The notes: generated by a model not told the origin, from the letters alone. Numbered from the stretch's first letter, positions 24,601 through 39,600 are shown. The stretch: 64,000 bases of DNA from Symsagittifera roscoffensis (GCF_963678635.1 NC_087064.1:10701671-10765670), one strand, 5' to 3'. Program-made: numbers and translations.

Positions 24601-27600
24601 GCATTTGAACTCCGTTTTATTCAAGAAAAACAGTAATGGTAAGATAGCATCACGTGAACACGTTAGAGGAGTTGTTTAAAGCTACAAATCGCCGCAAAAT
24701 CAATTATCAGAGTACTTATTTACCTTTTTGCTGGGGGCGGAGGATGGAATCTGAAGCCGAAAATAGAATTTTTCTGGATTTGATTAGCTTTCTAAATAGG
24801 GGCAAGGATTTCACATTAAAGACATACTTACATCAATTAAAGTTTTAATGGATCTCTTCAATCGAGTTATAGAGTAACAGAACCAATCAATTCATTCTCT
24901 AAACGTTGCTTTACGCAATTTTTCATGTATCGAAGTAAAATATGCAGCGTTCAATATATAAACAAGTAAATAAATAACTTTTAATGCAGCTTAAAGACCA
25001 CAAAGATTCGAAAGTGGAATTTTCACCTTCGGTCGATATGATCAAATTGCGTCACAAAAGCGATAGTGACGCAGCAGCACTGAGCTCGCTCGACTTCGAA
25101 GAGAACGAGAGGGCGAGGGGTTCCGAAATGGAGCCCTTCTTACACTTCGCCTCCTCAGACCTTGGCGGGGGTCCGCAGGGTAGTCGAAACCCTGATGAGG
25201 TTTGTTGCTTCTTCTGGTGATTTTGTTCTGCATGTTAATAGTCTGTGTCTATTAAGAACTTGTCATGGCTATGGATATCTTCATTCATGTACGTTTCGAC
25301 CCTCACGTCTTTCGCTGCATTTTCCTGACAACACGTTCTGTGTAAAACATCGTGGAGAAATGATCCACCTAATTAAGAGAGTCGAAAAAATGTGAGGAGT
25401 GAAACGGCAAGATTTGATGTTCAGGGTAGATAATTATAGATGTGTCCCCTTTTTCATGTTTTTAATATATATGTAGGATTTTTGTTAGAATAGTTGACCA
25501 ATGACTCAGCATTGTATATTGGGGAAAGTGTGATAGTTAATTTTGTGGTTCTTGAAAAATAGCATGAATGATGTTTCAGTCAACTAGAAAAGCGAAGCGT
25601 AGTGTTAAACTACAAGGAGACGACATATGTTTCTTAATTTTAGTCCCAAATATTGGTGCTTCTTTCGTTTGATGGCACTGTTGCAGCCGGCTACAATGAC
25701 AGTTAATAGGGTGTGTTTTGCGATGATTTTTTTCGTTTTTTTTTTCAGGACACTTAAAATTTCAGGCTCAAATTTAATTTTTTTCGCGATTTGATTTTTG
25801 ATTTATTTTAATGTACAGTTAATTTCCTTTGTATACACTATCAAACTTTAGTGAGCATTAGTGTTATACTAGACGTATCTTTTTTTCTTTTCCGTGTCGC
25901 AAAGGTTGGTGCCACTTTTGGGGCACCTTTACGGCTTTTTGATAGTATGTGTTTTGACATTCTAACAGTAATAAGTTGACACATTTCATACATTTTTACA
26001 CAAGCATAGCTTGTGTTATAGAATGAATTTTCTTCTTTTCCAATCTAAGTGCAAAATGTTGTTGCGATGCAATTGTTGCGACAAACTGTGTTCATTTTGA
26101 AAGTGTTCATTTTGATCCAGCTATTAAGTACAGCCAATGCTAAGGATATTAACAAAGACTATTATCTTACAAGTAGCACTTTAGCTTCAAGGCATCATGG
26201 ATCTGTAGCGTAAAGGTAGGGAAGGAGACCAGCAGCAAAATATGAGGGTTCGAACATGGGCAAGGTCGGATGTTTTTAATGAACTTTTTCCTATACTAGT
26301 TTAAATGCGTCCGCTCTATAAATTGAGGCATATTAGTTGGTAAGTTTCTTTTTTATTATTTCAAATTGACTGGTACTGTTAATGCGTCATAATTGGCTTG
26401 CGTCACTTAGCAATTATGTACTCATATTTGGCTTGCGTCTTTTATGTATACTCAAAGTTTTACCCATTCAGTTTTTCCCAGTAGCGTTATCGGTCGTATT
26501 TTTGCTTGTGATGCGAAGTGCAACTTCGCCTCTGTGTTGAACTTTAATAACTCTCAGCCTCTTCCCTTTTAGTACAAAGGTGACGCGGCTGCCCAAAGTC
26601 TGGGGTTCGAGTCTCCGTCGGACCTCTTTCAGTATGTGTAAAATCGAAAATCACTCCGGGAAAATTTGAATGGTCGGACCATTTTTATCCTAAGTTTGGT
26701 GGGCTTAAATGATATTCAATATGATTTGATCACGGATTTTGATTCTGTACTGTAAACAGTTTTCCTTGTATTTGCAAGTGTTGTTGGTACTGTCCTGTAA
26801 TCTGTAAAATTTCTAACTCTGACTTTGTATATTTTCCTTCTTTTTTTTTGCTGAAAAGATTTTTTGGCCTAAACAATTTCGGCTTGCCTTTTGTGAGACT
26901 CCAATTCTCGAGTTCGCTGTTTCAAAGACTATGCGTAGCAAAGTTTTACTTATTCGAGGCTTATTTCTATCTTTTCTTATTTCGCTTCATAAAGTTGCTT
27001 TTTTATCGTGTTCTCTAGTGTTTGCGAAGCGCAGCCCCGTCTCTGTATAAAAGGAAGGCAAACTCCACTATCGAACAGCGAGAGTTAAAAAGGTCACGAC
27101 AGAAGCGATCGATTTCTATTTTCGAAAAAGGAATTTATTTTTCAGATTTCCCAGCGAAATAAAAAGTTTACCTGTTGATCCAATTTTCTTAAAATGGGTT
27201 AATTTTATTAAGAGTAATGAACGTAGTTAGTACTCTTATATAGGTCTTGCTGATTTTTTTTTGCTTTTCAGGACAAAGTCTTTAAATTTTTCCACGCTCA
27301 GTTTTGATTTTTCGCGGTTTGACTTGTGATTTCCTTTCAAGTTCAGTGCATTTCTACTGTTAAAAGGAATGCAAACTCCACTATTGAACAGCAAAAGTAT
27401 AAAGGGCACGAAAAACGTGATCGACTTCTAATTTCGAAAATGGAAATTATTTATCAGTTTTCCCTGCGAAGTAAAAGTTTTGCCTATTGATCCAGTTTTC
27501 TCAAATTGGGTTAGTTTTACCAAAAAATTGTCCATCATAAATTGCTCTACAAATTCATAGAAATTTACGGCCAACTATTTTTTTCTTCGAAATTTAAAAG

Positions 27601-30600
27601 TTGAAGGTTTTGAAAAAAAACAAGTCAGTTTTTTTTTCAGTTTCCTTGCGTTCATTACTTTTTTCCAATCTTCGATTTGCAATTTTCGAAAAAAAAATGC
27701 CAATCGTATTTTATTGTAGAATTTCAAAGAGCTTTAAGGGCATCTATTTTTTGTTCTTTTGAAATTCAAGTAAGTTTTTTTTTCTGTTTAATTGCGTTCA
27801 TTGACTCTTTTCCAACCGTCTGTTGGCTATGTTTTACTCCATTTTATTACATGCAAAAATTATGTTCTGTGCATTTTGAAGCTCCTTTTTTCCGTGTTCT
27901 TGCTAGTCCTAGGTTTCTCTAAGCATCACTGCCACAATCGTGTAGGCTCATCAACTGAAAAACTTGGGTTTCCGAGGACTGACGTTCAATTCCTGTAGAT
28001 TTCATTTCAGTTATCTTCAAAACTTTTGACCATTTTCATATTATTTAGTGCAGCTTCGAGCCTTTGATTTATAAAAGAGTGCTAGCGAGCGTAGAGTTAT
28101 ATGACGCATTCGTTTTTTTTCAGCCTAACTCACAGGACTGACGTTTATTTCCTGTATATTTCATTTATGTTCAAAACTTATTAACATTTCATTTTTTAGT
28201 GTAGCTTTCGCCTCTTTGATTTATGCGAGGGTAGATTCATATGGCTACTCATTTTTTTTAAACCCAAGTTGGAAATACAAGTGCTCATTTGGTAGAACTT
28301 TTGGTATATGTCCAAGCATTGGCAATTTAATAGCATCTGTCGCTGCTTTATTGGTGGATAGTATAAGTCTAATTCCAAGCTAGCCTAGCGCATATTCTAA
28401 GACTTGATATGCTTATAAAATATATTTTATTTGATGATTTTTTGGTTTTTTGGAAAATTCCTTAAAAAATGACTCTTAAATTTAATTTTTTGTTGTTTGC
28501 TTTCTCTAGGTTCAATTCAAATTCATTTGCTAAGGAAGGCAAATTAAGCTCTCCGATAATTTAAATGCAAACGGCGAGAGAAAACTTAACTGACTTCCAT
28601 TTTCAAAAATAGATTCCAATTTCAAATCCCAGTGAAATAAAGAAAAATCCTTTGATCCAGTTTTATCGATTGGTTTGGTTGTATGAAAAGCGCCCATCTT
28701 GAAATTCAAAGAGCTTTCTAGGATTTTTTTTCTCTGAAGCTCGAATTGTGTTTTACAGAGGCAATTTTTTCAGGTCTCCTAAAGGAAGTGCCTTGACATT
28801 TTCCTTCTATCTGCGAGTTATTTCTTATGTTTAACGAAAATGGTTCTAGTCTCGAAAATGGATCTTATTTTTGTAGATTTCCCCCGCTGAATAATAATTT
28901 TCCATGGTTTTTGTTGGTTCCGTTTTAGATTTTCAGATAAAGGGCCACCGTATAAATATTGTTGGCTTAATTGTTGTATTAAAAGTACTGTAAAATGCTT
29001 GTAGTTGTTAAAATTAATACGAATTTTAAATTGTTTTAAAATCCTGTGCTTGATTTTTCGCAAAACTGTTTCAGCTGCCTGTTAAAAACAATGCTACGAT
29101 TTTTCATTTAAATTGAAAACAACGTTTTTTTTTTATTGTTTATTACCGTTCTTAGCAGTGTTAATTATTATTTACCCCTGCAATAAGCAAGGGTATTTCA
29201 ATCGGGTACTATACTTTTTTCCCGTAAATAACTTTGTGCACAGGATTCTTCTGGACTTATCTCTAGTGGTGCTTTGTTTCATAATGTATTCAAATTTCTC
29301 AGCGTTCCCGGTCAATTCTAGCGCGGAGGTCACGAGTACGACTGTGGCGGCAAAGGTTCTGGGTTTGAATCTGACCATGAATACAGGGTTCGAATCTGTC
29401 GGCTTAGTTGTCAGATCTTGGAATAGCTTTTTTCTTGTTGCTTTTAAGGTTTGCTTTACTCCTTCAATTCGTATCTTTTGACACCTTGATTTTCCTCTTT
29501 ATTTTTTTTGTTTCGCTTGATAACTTTCTTCGGCCCACATTAATTTGTCCTCAATTTTATTGGTTTAATGGCCTAATGTTGGATTTTTTCAAGGTAAATA
29601 TAATTTTAACCTTCCATTCAGCACTTTTCAGCTTGGCTGTATGTTTACCACTCGGTTTGTTGAAATTTCATTTTTTTCATTTTGGAGAATTTCATAAACA
29701 TTTCGCAAAGTTTTTAGTTTTTCGAAGAAATTTCTATTGATTTTCAAAAAAGGGATATCAACGGAAAGACCGCCCACTTATCTGTGTGCCTGCATACTCC
29801 GCTAGTCTCCTTTTACTGTCTACTGCCTTCGAAAATGTCTTGAGGAATATTTGACCCATATGTTGATTTTTTAAGTTTTCTCGAAAACTAATCCCCTCTA
29901 ATCTGAGTTTTTGATTTCAATAAATAGAACGGTTTTGAATAATTCCCTTGCATAAGCGGCTACGCCAATGTTTTTTGTTATGGCCGTCGGAATAGTCAAA
30001 ATTTTGATTTTTGACCGTTTTGTGATTTTTTATTGACTTTTCTCGAAAACCAACTTCTCAAATGTAATATTGTGGATTCAGTTGAGATACAGGTTGGTGG
30101 AAAGCTTCCCTGCATTAGTGGCCACTAACAAAGTTTTATACGCCAAAAAGTGATTGCCCTAGGAAAAGTCAAATTGTTGATTTTTGAACTTTTTAAATTT
30201 TGAATGTTCTCGAAAACTACTGTGCCATATCTGAGGTTTTGGGTTCAATTCAAAGAACGGGTTGTGGGAAGCTCATTTGCTTACGCGACTATGCCCAATT
30301 GTTTTGACATTTAAAGTGATGGCCCTCGGAAAATCATGTTTTTGGCTTTTTTGATCGTTTGTTTTGAAAGTTATTGACTTTTCTCGAGAACTACGTTCCC
30401 AAATCTGAGATTTTGGTTTAAATCGAAGTTGCAGGTTGCGTGAAGTATTTCCGCTCAAGGTGTTACACCCTTATTTTTCACACAAGCTATGATCCTCCGA
30501 AATCGTTGACCGTTCTTAGGACTTTTCTCGCTAACTATCGTGTGCCAAATCTGATATCATAGGTTCAATCGAAAAAACAGTTTGCTGAAAGCCTACGTTC

Positions 30601-33600
30601 ATAATTGACTACGCCCATTTTTTTAAAGAAAAAGTTTTGGCCTTCAACTTTTGAAACATGAAGCGTTTTTTGGAAACTTTTTGGCTTGACGCGAAAACGA
30701 CAGTGCCAATTCTCAGGGTAAGTGTTCAATCGAGAAACCCGGTTTTGGGAATCTTCTCTACCCAAGAGACCAGACCTGCTTTCTGCAGAATAAGTTATGA
30801 ATTTTGGAAAGTCTTTTGAACTTTTTGTTAGAACTTTTGATAGTTTTTCAGAAACATTTTTAATTTGGACTTCTTTGATTTCGTTAAGTTTTTAGCTGTC
30901 TATTGGGAATGTACGATGGGCTTTGCGTACTGTTTTTCTTTAAAAAATTAAGATTTGTCATATATGTCATGCTCATTTGAAGAAAATTAAATTTATTTTT
31001 TAAAATCGTTTTTCAAATTTGATAGTCAGCCAGCATTCAAACGCAAAAATAATAATTTTTCCGAATTTGCTTTTAAGATTTTTTAATGCATAAATTTTTT
31101 CATTCTTGCTTGGTCCTATTTTTCCTTGATTGTTCTTCTCTCAGTTTTTCCGAGATGATGATGCAAAAGTCTGAGTTCTCTCCGGTTTTGGAGTGTTCGA
31201 AAGATATCAGAATTTAGAGCAAAAAAATAATAATAATAATTTGCCGTCTGATTCTGAAAGATTTATGGGAATGCACTACGGTTTCTTGATTGTTCTCCAT
31301 TTGTGTTGTTTGCAGTAACACTTTGTTTTTAATTACATTTGCGATAACAAATGCATTGCTACCGGATACTAGATGCGTAAATAATTTTGGTGATAAGATT
31401 CATCTTCTAGGCTGAAAAGGCTTGCTCGCTAACAGGTATGATTAGATCATGTCTGCATTTCAAATACCTTTTTTTATTCAAAATTCGTTTTTTGTTTCGT
31501 TCCTAGATTTACCAATTCGATGTGCAATATTTTTGCTGTTTTTCTGTTCATTTCAAATAATTACTAAATTCGGCTGAATAGGATTAGCACTGTGTTTTAT
31601 TCCTTTACCTGCCTCATTTTGCCTCGTTTCTGTCTTAATGTTCATTATGAATTAGATTTTCAATTAATTTTTTTGTAGCTCACCTTTATATAATTTTTTC
31701 AACTAATTGAGCGTTTCTCCTAATATCGTCGGCTCATTTACGCCCGTTGGTTTCTGCGCTTAGTTGTCATGATATTTTTACGCTTGTTTTTGAGAGTAAT
31801 GAATGAAGTGAGTACTCTTTTGTAGGTAGAGAGTACTCTTATGTTTTGATATTTCCTGGTTTGACTTTTGATTTAGGTTCTTTTTACTTCATTTCTTTTG
31901 TTTGAAGGAAGGCAAACTCCACTATCAAACAGCAAAAATGTTAAAGTGTGATCGATTTCTAGTTTCCAAAATGGAATTTAATTATCAGAGTATCAAATTG
32001 GTTGAGTTTTCTCAAGAAAGTACGTGTAATAAATTGTTCGTGAAATTCAAAGAGCTTTAAGGGCATCTGTATTTTTGCAAGTTCGAAAGTTGAGAGTTTT
32101 GCAAAAAAAACAAGTCAGTCTTTTCTATCTGCTTCCTTGCGTTCATTACTCTTTTCCATTTGTCAGTTGGCTGTTTTTACTTTCTCAGCGTGCCTTTTTG
32201 ATGTTTTTGTCGAGCTTGTGACTTTCTTTTTTGCATTTCAACTTGCATTTTTCAATCAGTTTCTGTAATGACCTAAACTGAGATTTGGATCAGTTTTTGT
32301 GCGATAAGAACTTGAAAAAAAATCTGACATATTTAATTGCACTTAAGATTTTTAATATAGTATTTATTATAGTTCGCGGAAAGAAACGAGCTACTTTTCT
32401 CGATCGCTCAAATTTTTTTGAGGCTTGGATGTTTCAGTTTTATTTTTGTTTTTAATCGCTACTCTTGTTTTTTTTGCAATTGGCAAGGAAAAGCTTACTT
32501 CAGGCTAAGATTTTTCGGGCCTTCTATAGAATGACTTCAAGTTTTTTCCAAATTAGCTAGTTGGTTATTTTATTGTCTAGTTTCGTTCAAGTTGGGTTAT
32601 TTATATCCACATTCACAAAAAACTAGTTGATTTTCAAAGAGCCTTCGATGTAATGTGATTGTTACACTCTAGAAAGCTAGTGTCTTGCAATTGGAAACCT
32701 CACTTTTTTTCCTTAAAGATTTTTTTATACGACTGTCTACGAATATAAATTTGCTTTTTTACTAAAATTTTTCAATTTCCAGGATCTTTCCCACCTGGTC
32801 TAGAGGTAGCGCGAATACCTTAGCACCCTTAGATCTGGAATTCAGGTCACTGTCGGACTTTATGTTTCAAGTGCCAGCAAACGTAGTGAGGACTCCTATA
32901 TTGGTCGCTATGATTTTTTCAGAAGCCTTAAATTTCTCCTATTAAGCTCATTCATACATATTATTGCATTTACCAAAGAAGTTCGGTATATATGCATTTT
33001 TGAGTTCTTTTCTAGTTCATTTGCTAAATTTTGTCAAAGTGTGCTCTCCGCGAAAAATGTGAGTGGCTTCAATTTTTGAAGTGGAGTTTATTTTTTTCAG
33101 GTCTTCCAGCGGATTCAAAACACCCGCCTATTGATCCAGTTGTCTCAAATTGAGTTAATTTTATCTCAAAAAAATCAATCAGAAAATTGATATTGAAATT
33201 CAGAGCTTTAAGGGCATTTATTTATTTCTTTGGCATTCGAAACCTGGCGTTTTTTCAAAAACTATCAATGAGAAATTGCTCGTGTAATTCAGAGCTTCAA
33301 ATGCATTCAATTTTTTCTTTGAAATTCGAAAGTTGAAGTTTGTTTCCTTAAGTTCATTGACTTTTTTCCTACTGTCTGTTGGCTATGTTTTTGAATAGGT
33401 TAAATCGAATTGTTTCGAGGAAAATTTGAATTTTTGTTTGTTTTCTTATGTTTTGTCAGCTGATTTATCTTATGAAGGATTTCCTTTTTTCAGTTCTGTA
33501 AAAAAATTTCATAGTTGTTGCAAGTGTTGTTGATTTTCTCCGGTTTTTTTATATGAATGGAGTCATTAGTGTTGTGAAGTTTTGAATTTGAAACTAAAGC

Positions 33601-36600
33601 GCTCGACAATTGTTATGACAATATTTATTTTTTTGTTTTCGGCTGAATTGGTGTTTACACACGTATAGTCGGCCGGTCGGTAAGGTTTAAAAGCTTAGTC
33701 AATGCTGGTGATTGTGTTTCTCGAGTGCTTTCTACTCAATTTGAATTATTTTTTTTTCACTCGTTATTTGCGTCTCTCTCATTTTTGGTAGCTAGTTTTA
33801 TAATGCTTGTTGAATTATGAATCATTTAAATAAAAACAGTCTTTTTTTAGATTCCTTCATTTCATTAACATTTTTTCCAACAGTCTATTGACAATTTTTT
33901 AAAGATTTTTTTTTGAGATCTGTAATATAGTAATATCAGCTATAATAGGAGGATTCATAGTTTTTCCAGTTATCAATAATTTTTTTGTCACTAACGCGCA
34001 TAGTGTATTAATATGACCCTTTTTTCCAGCCAAACTCGCAAATAAAAGTCCTCTTTTGGTGGCACTTTTTGCCATAATCACGATCTGTAGCATCTTAAAT
34101 TTCGTATGTTCTCTGTTTCATTGGTGGATAGTGTTTGCCGTTAATCAAGTGTCCGTGGCTCCGAGGGTGAACGCGAGATTCCTAAGCTACTTGTCGGAGG
34201 TTCAGTGCCGCGCTTTTCACTAAAGCTATTTATATTTGATGGCATTTTTGCTGCATAGAATCCGATTTTATTAGCATTTATAGCTGCATCATTGGTGGCT
34301 AGTGTGAGCAAGTTTTCAATAACCCGTGGCGCAGATGCGAGAAAGTGTGACTCAAATCTCGAGATTGCTGGTTCGAATCTGCTCAGCAAAAATTTACTAA
34401 TTCGAGGCTTATTTCTACTTTTTTCTATTTCACTTTATAGAGCTGCTTTATGTCGTTTTCTCGCTTCGCCTTTCTGTAAATAATTCGTTTTGTTTTGCAG
34501 AAATTTTACTTCCCGAGCGTCGAGTCACTGTGCGATGAAACCGAAAATCGCTCGTGCTCTTCGCTTAGCATCGAAAGCGTTGTTGACAGTGGCGAATTGC
34601 GAAACGAAGAGGATTCACAGCATTCTAAGGATGTTCTCGTGGGTATTTCGAGAGATTGCACTGAAGATGAAAAGGTTTTTGGTCACCGGCACAAAGTCAT
34701 TAATATCGTCCAAATATCTATCTTCTGGTCACCCACAGTTTCATTAATGTCGTTCAAATGTCTTCATTTTAGATGAAGCTTACTTATTCACCGCACCCTC
34801 AAGTTTTTATAGCCTGCCTGGTCCAATAGAGTTTGTCAATTAAACATGCTAACCTGAACATAATTATAATGAAGCCCATAACTAATATAAATTCATATTT
34901 GACGTTTTCAGATTCTCAAATTGCTCCTTTCATAATGAAATTAAGGAAAGCAAGACGAATAAACCATAAAAGGAATGTGAAAACTGCAAGAATTGGATGC
35001 CAAAATTTAATGATTATTTAGTTGATCATAAATGTTGGAACTTGAAAACAAATTATAACCGAAATTCATTAAGAGTAATGAACGTAGTGAGTACTCTTAT
35101 ATAGGTCTTTTTGATTTTTTTTCACGCTAACCTTTGATTTTTCGCGGTTCGATTTGATTTTTTTTGTATATACGTTCAGTTCTTTTCCTTTGTTTACTCT
35201 ACTATCGATTAGCAAAAGTGTAAAAGTGACGATAAACGTGATCGACTTCTAATTTCGAAAATGGAATTTAATTATCAGATTTTCCAGGGAAATAAAAATT
35301 TTACCTTTTGATCCAGTTTTCTCAAATTGGTTGAATTGTTCTTGAAATTCAAAGAGCTTTGAGGGCATATATTTTTTCTCTAAATTTCGAAAGTTGAAGT
35401 TTTTTTTAAAAAAAAGTTAGTTTTTTTTCAGTTTCCTTGCGTTTTTTACTCTTGTCCAACTGTTTTTCTTCTGTCCTACTTTTTTCGAAATTTTAATTTA
35501 GTGAACAGAACAGGTATCAAGCAAACCAGATGTGATGCATTCGAATGTTTTAAGCAGCAAGGCTTCTCGATATCATTATCAATCATGCAAACAGCTTTTC
35601 TAAAAAGAAACTGATAGTATGATTTTATAAGAGAAAATTTATTAAAAAAGGTAATTATCACAATTTAATTTAAAATTTTTTTTAATTGCAAGGTAGAACT
35701 AATAACTTGTAGCAATATTTTTTGAAAGAGTTTAAATCTATGAAAGCATCGTGGCTATTGATTGTATCTTTTTGTTCATGTCATTTCACTTTCATGTGTG
35801 TGCGTGTTGTTTTTTTGTGATCAACTTCTGGTACAAATTTTTTTTTCAGGCGGACAAAAGTGCGACAGGAGAGGGACCGAGTATGAGTTTTTTGGCAGCC
35901 GCAGCCAGTAGGAAACAAAGTGTGTTTTCAAACCTCATGGCATTGGGTGGAGGAGGCGGCAATGAGCGGGGATCGAACCCGCAAATGACAGATATTGAAA
36001 AGCGACTTCCAGAGGGCGCAGAAGTTGCCAATGTGTGGGTGGGAAGTGTCTCGTTTCTAAAGTCGCCCATTATGCTGTTTGTCAGATTAGCTGGTGGGTG
36101 AATTCAGAAGAAACTGCCAATCCTTTTCAGACCAGCAAATTACAAATTGCTTGCATCAATACGGGATGTTTTAACCGTTTTTAAGTGGGAATCAACGCAT
36201 TATTGAGACATTTTGGTCGTTTTTGCTTGTATATCTGTCAGAAAAACAAGAATTTTCCGAGCAAGCTTTCAACTTAATTTTTTATCAATAGATTGGTTAT
36301 CCAGAAGAGGTTTTCTCGAAAACAATGGAAATGTGAATAATGAGCAATACATAGAGATTCTTAAGATAATTTGTCATTCTCATTTAAACTTATCCAAACG
36401 TTTGGATTCTGCAGCAAGGGAACCCTTCGACAATGACCAAACTGGGATTCGAACCCATGTCCATTGTCTTAAAGTTTTGAATACTGTTTGTGTTCAGAGG
36501 GTGTGATCATGAGTGAGGTGAGTGAAGTGAGGATGCCGATGCGCTTCATCTTCATCCTGATGGGACCCGTGACCAAACATTTGTTCATGGAGGACTACCA

Positions 36601-39600
36601 CGAGATAGGCAGGGCCATGTCCACACTCATGAGCTACAAGGTAACCAGCAAATCAAATATCATTCTGTTCCAGTTTAAAAAACTATGTCGCACATAACAA
36701 CAAGGATAGCCAGTAATGTGCAAGCTGAGCAGATTATTGCGACTAATATAATTATCACAAAAAATTTGAATTGAAAAAATGAAAAAATAAATGATGAAAA
36801 AATTTAAAAATGATGAAAAAATTGTGTAAATGGTTCATAAAAACGAAAAATATGGTTCATAAAAACGAACAATATGTTTCATAAAATAGAAAGCTTGCAG
36901 TTTGGACAATAACAACGGTTTTCGCCCGTCGCTATTTGGAAATGAATCGCTAAAAATCCAGGCCATATTTTTTCAATTCTTGAAAAATAATTGTTTTCAG
37001 ACACTTCAATATCAAAGGGAAATAATCAGGACAACAGCTGGAAATGTTTCGTTAATTTTGATTTCAGTTGGAAGAATTAAACGATTTATCCACAAGAGAA
37101 AGCACCACAAGAGAAGGCTGTTGTGCCCCTGGTTTAGATTTACATGCAGTTCTTAGACCATTTTTCTGGGCTGGGTAATGTTAACTCACCCTCAAGCGAA
37201 GAGCATGGATCATGGTGGTCCTCGAACATCTGAATACGTTTAGTTTTTTTTTTATTTTTGTCAGGACTTCAGAGAGGCTTGTTACGTGGCCAATGACCCG
37301 AAGGATCTGGTGACCCCAATGAACGCCTTTCTGGACGGGAGTGTGGTGGTGCCTGCACATGGATGGAACAAGGGAAATGTCACTAAGATGCTGCAGGACA
37401 TCAAAGCCAAGATGATCGAAGTGGACCATCAGAGAAAGCGCAAGAAAAAAATGGGTGAGTTGCTATTACTTTGTTCAGCATTTGAGGCATGATTGAACTG
37501 TCTGGTTAAGAGTAATGAACGTGGTGAAGACTCTTATATAGGTCTTGCTGATTTTCTGTTTGTTTTTTTTTCAGGAAAAAGTCTTAAAATATTGATGCTC
37601 TTAAGTATAATGCACTTTTTGAGTTCAATTGGAATTCATCTGCTGAAAATTACGTAAATAGCACTCTCCAAATACGAACGTGGAAATGACGAACGTTTTC
37701 TCATGTTGGGTTCATGTTATCAAAAAACGCCAATCATAAATTGTTCTAAAAATTCGAAGAGCTTAAAGGGCATCTTTTTTTTTCTTTGAAATTCGAAAGT
37801 TAAGAAGGTAACTTCGTAAATTTAGTGTCTGTAAGAAGATAATTTGATTTGGCTCAGCGAAAGTGTGTCTTTGTGTTATACTGTGGAAACGCTTACTTTT
37901 TTGCGATGTGTAAACGATAAGAATGGAGCTCGAGCTCCAAAATTCATGGCATTACGAGTATTTACACAAGCAACGCAAGTCCTTTTTTTCAGTGTGATTC
38001 GCATTTTTATGGTCAGTTTCTGTGTAGCGTTTAGTTTTTGTTTAGCTATTAAAATAAAATGAGCTAATATATTCGTTCAATTAAGGCGGATTAGTTTCTG
38101 CTTGTATATACGTAACAGGCTGCTGGGGGCAGTAAAGGCAATCGACTCTTATCAGGTAGTGCGTGACTCGAATCTCATTGTATGTAGTTTTCTTCAAGGA
38201 TTTTTTCCTTCTTTTCAGTAAGCAAAATACTTAGTTTTTTTTCGTGTTTTTAATTTTTTTTTGTTTCCCTGTTCATTGGCACTTTTCCGGCCTAATGTTG
38301 ACAGTGTTCTCAGGCTCTTTCTTATCGTTGCAATGTTAAGCTTCGCTCTTAAGCAAAGTTTCACGTAGTTATGTAGAGAACTTGCTATACTAAAGCTAAT
38401 TATGAGCTTAAAAGAGTTTCAATGAAAGAAAACAAGAACAATTATTTTGTTCACTGTTTTCAGAAACGGAATTTTTTCACGGTCATGATTCTTCGCGGTT
38501 TAAATCATGAATTGTCAAACGTGACTGCAAATTCGTTTTGCTAAATGAAAGGCTTAATGCACTCTCGCAGAACCGGAATCGAACATGAAGCTTGGTTCTT
38601 GATTTTAAATTTGGGTCATGGGGTTTTCACTTGCGGAAACTAGTGACTGACTAGTGAGTTCTTAAAGTTGAATCCCAGCAGGGGGCGGATTTTCAAAAAA
38701 AATTCGAAAATTTTGACGCCCTTTTTTTTTTTTAGGTCGACCAAATTGATTTTTCCGAGCTCTTCCAAAGCACTGTTTTGCCCCTATTTCGGCTAAATTT
38801 TGTGCGCCGCAGGCAAATTTTTGAAAAAAAAAACAGTCAAAAAAGCCGTTTTTGGGCACTTTTTGAAAAATTTTGACAAAAAATCGCGTTTTTTTTGGCG
38901 CGCGCTCCCCCTCAAAGTTAGTATATATTGGCGCCGAAGGCGCCTTTAGAAAAAATTTAGGGTCGGTCAGCCAAAAATGTATTTCTGAAAAAGTGTCAAA
39001 GGGGGGACCCTTTGGGTCGGCAGGGGGTCGAATCCCTGAGGGGGGGCGTCCGCCCCCCCCCCCTAAATCCGCCCCTGTATGTATGTATGTATGTATGATA
39101 ACTCTGGATTATCTTCTTTTTGGGTTCTATTTGCGCTCTTAACCTGCTATATTTCAAAACTTACTGATTCTTAGAGAGGGAATTTTGAATTGTATTCTAC
39201 AGCTAAAAAGAATTACTGGTAGGTAATAATGGTGTATACAGCTAAAAATGTTATATCGTATATAGTTAGTGCAATTTAAATCGGTCAGAACTATAAAGTA
39301 GTGTTTCAGTTGCAGTTATCCAGTTCTAGTTACATTTGCTGATTTCTAGTTGCTTGTATATACCTTGCTCTAAAATGGAACCTCGACACTGTTCAGGTCC
39401 CTTCACATTTGGTCGCGAGGTGAAGCACGCGCCTTTGGAGCATAATGTCTTGGGCTCGAGTCCGGCCGGACCTTGCTTCTATGTCTTGAAGTATTTGTTT
39501 TTTTTTGGAAAGCGTTTATTGTCAGACTATCGTTTATCTCCTTTTTTTTGTCGGCTTACATTCTATGGCATAGAATTTTTCAAAGCAGTTTTTTCACTTT

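Larger units (their letters stand above)
25200..34500 (+). other. SLC4 intron 9 (9.3 kb)
   Basis: The largest intron. Holds the second copy of the composite element (26005-26895), a MITE inserted into a MITE (27055-27840), older relatives near 28480-28800 and 33000-33390, SINEs (29172, 31330, 32790, 34140, 34316), a ~165-bp satellite (about 29879-30790) and a MITE-like copy at 31791. No gene recognised. Confidence 0.7.

Noticed and set aside
34316..34392. Possible genuine tRNA gene
   Set aside because: A and B boxes are present but acceptor and anticodon stems do not pair; same for the other tRNA-like heads.
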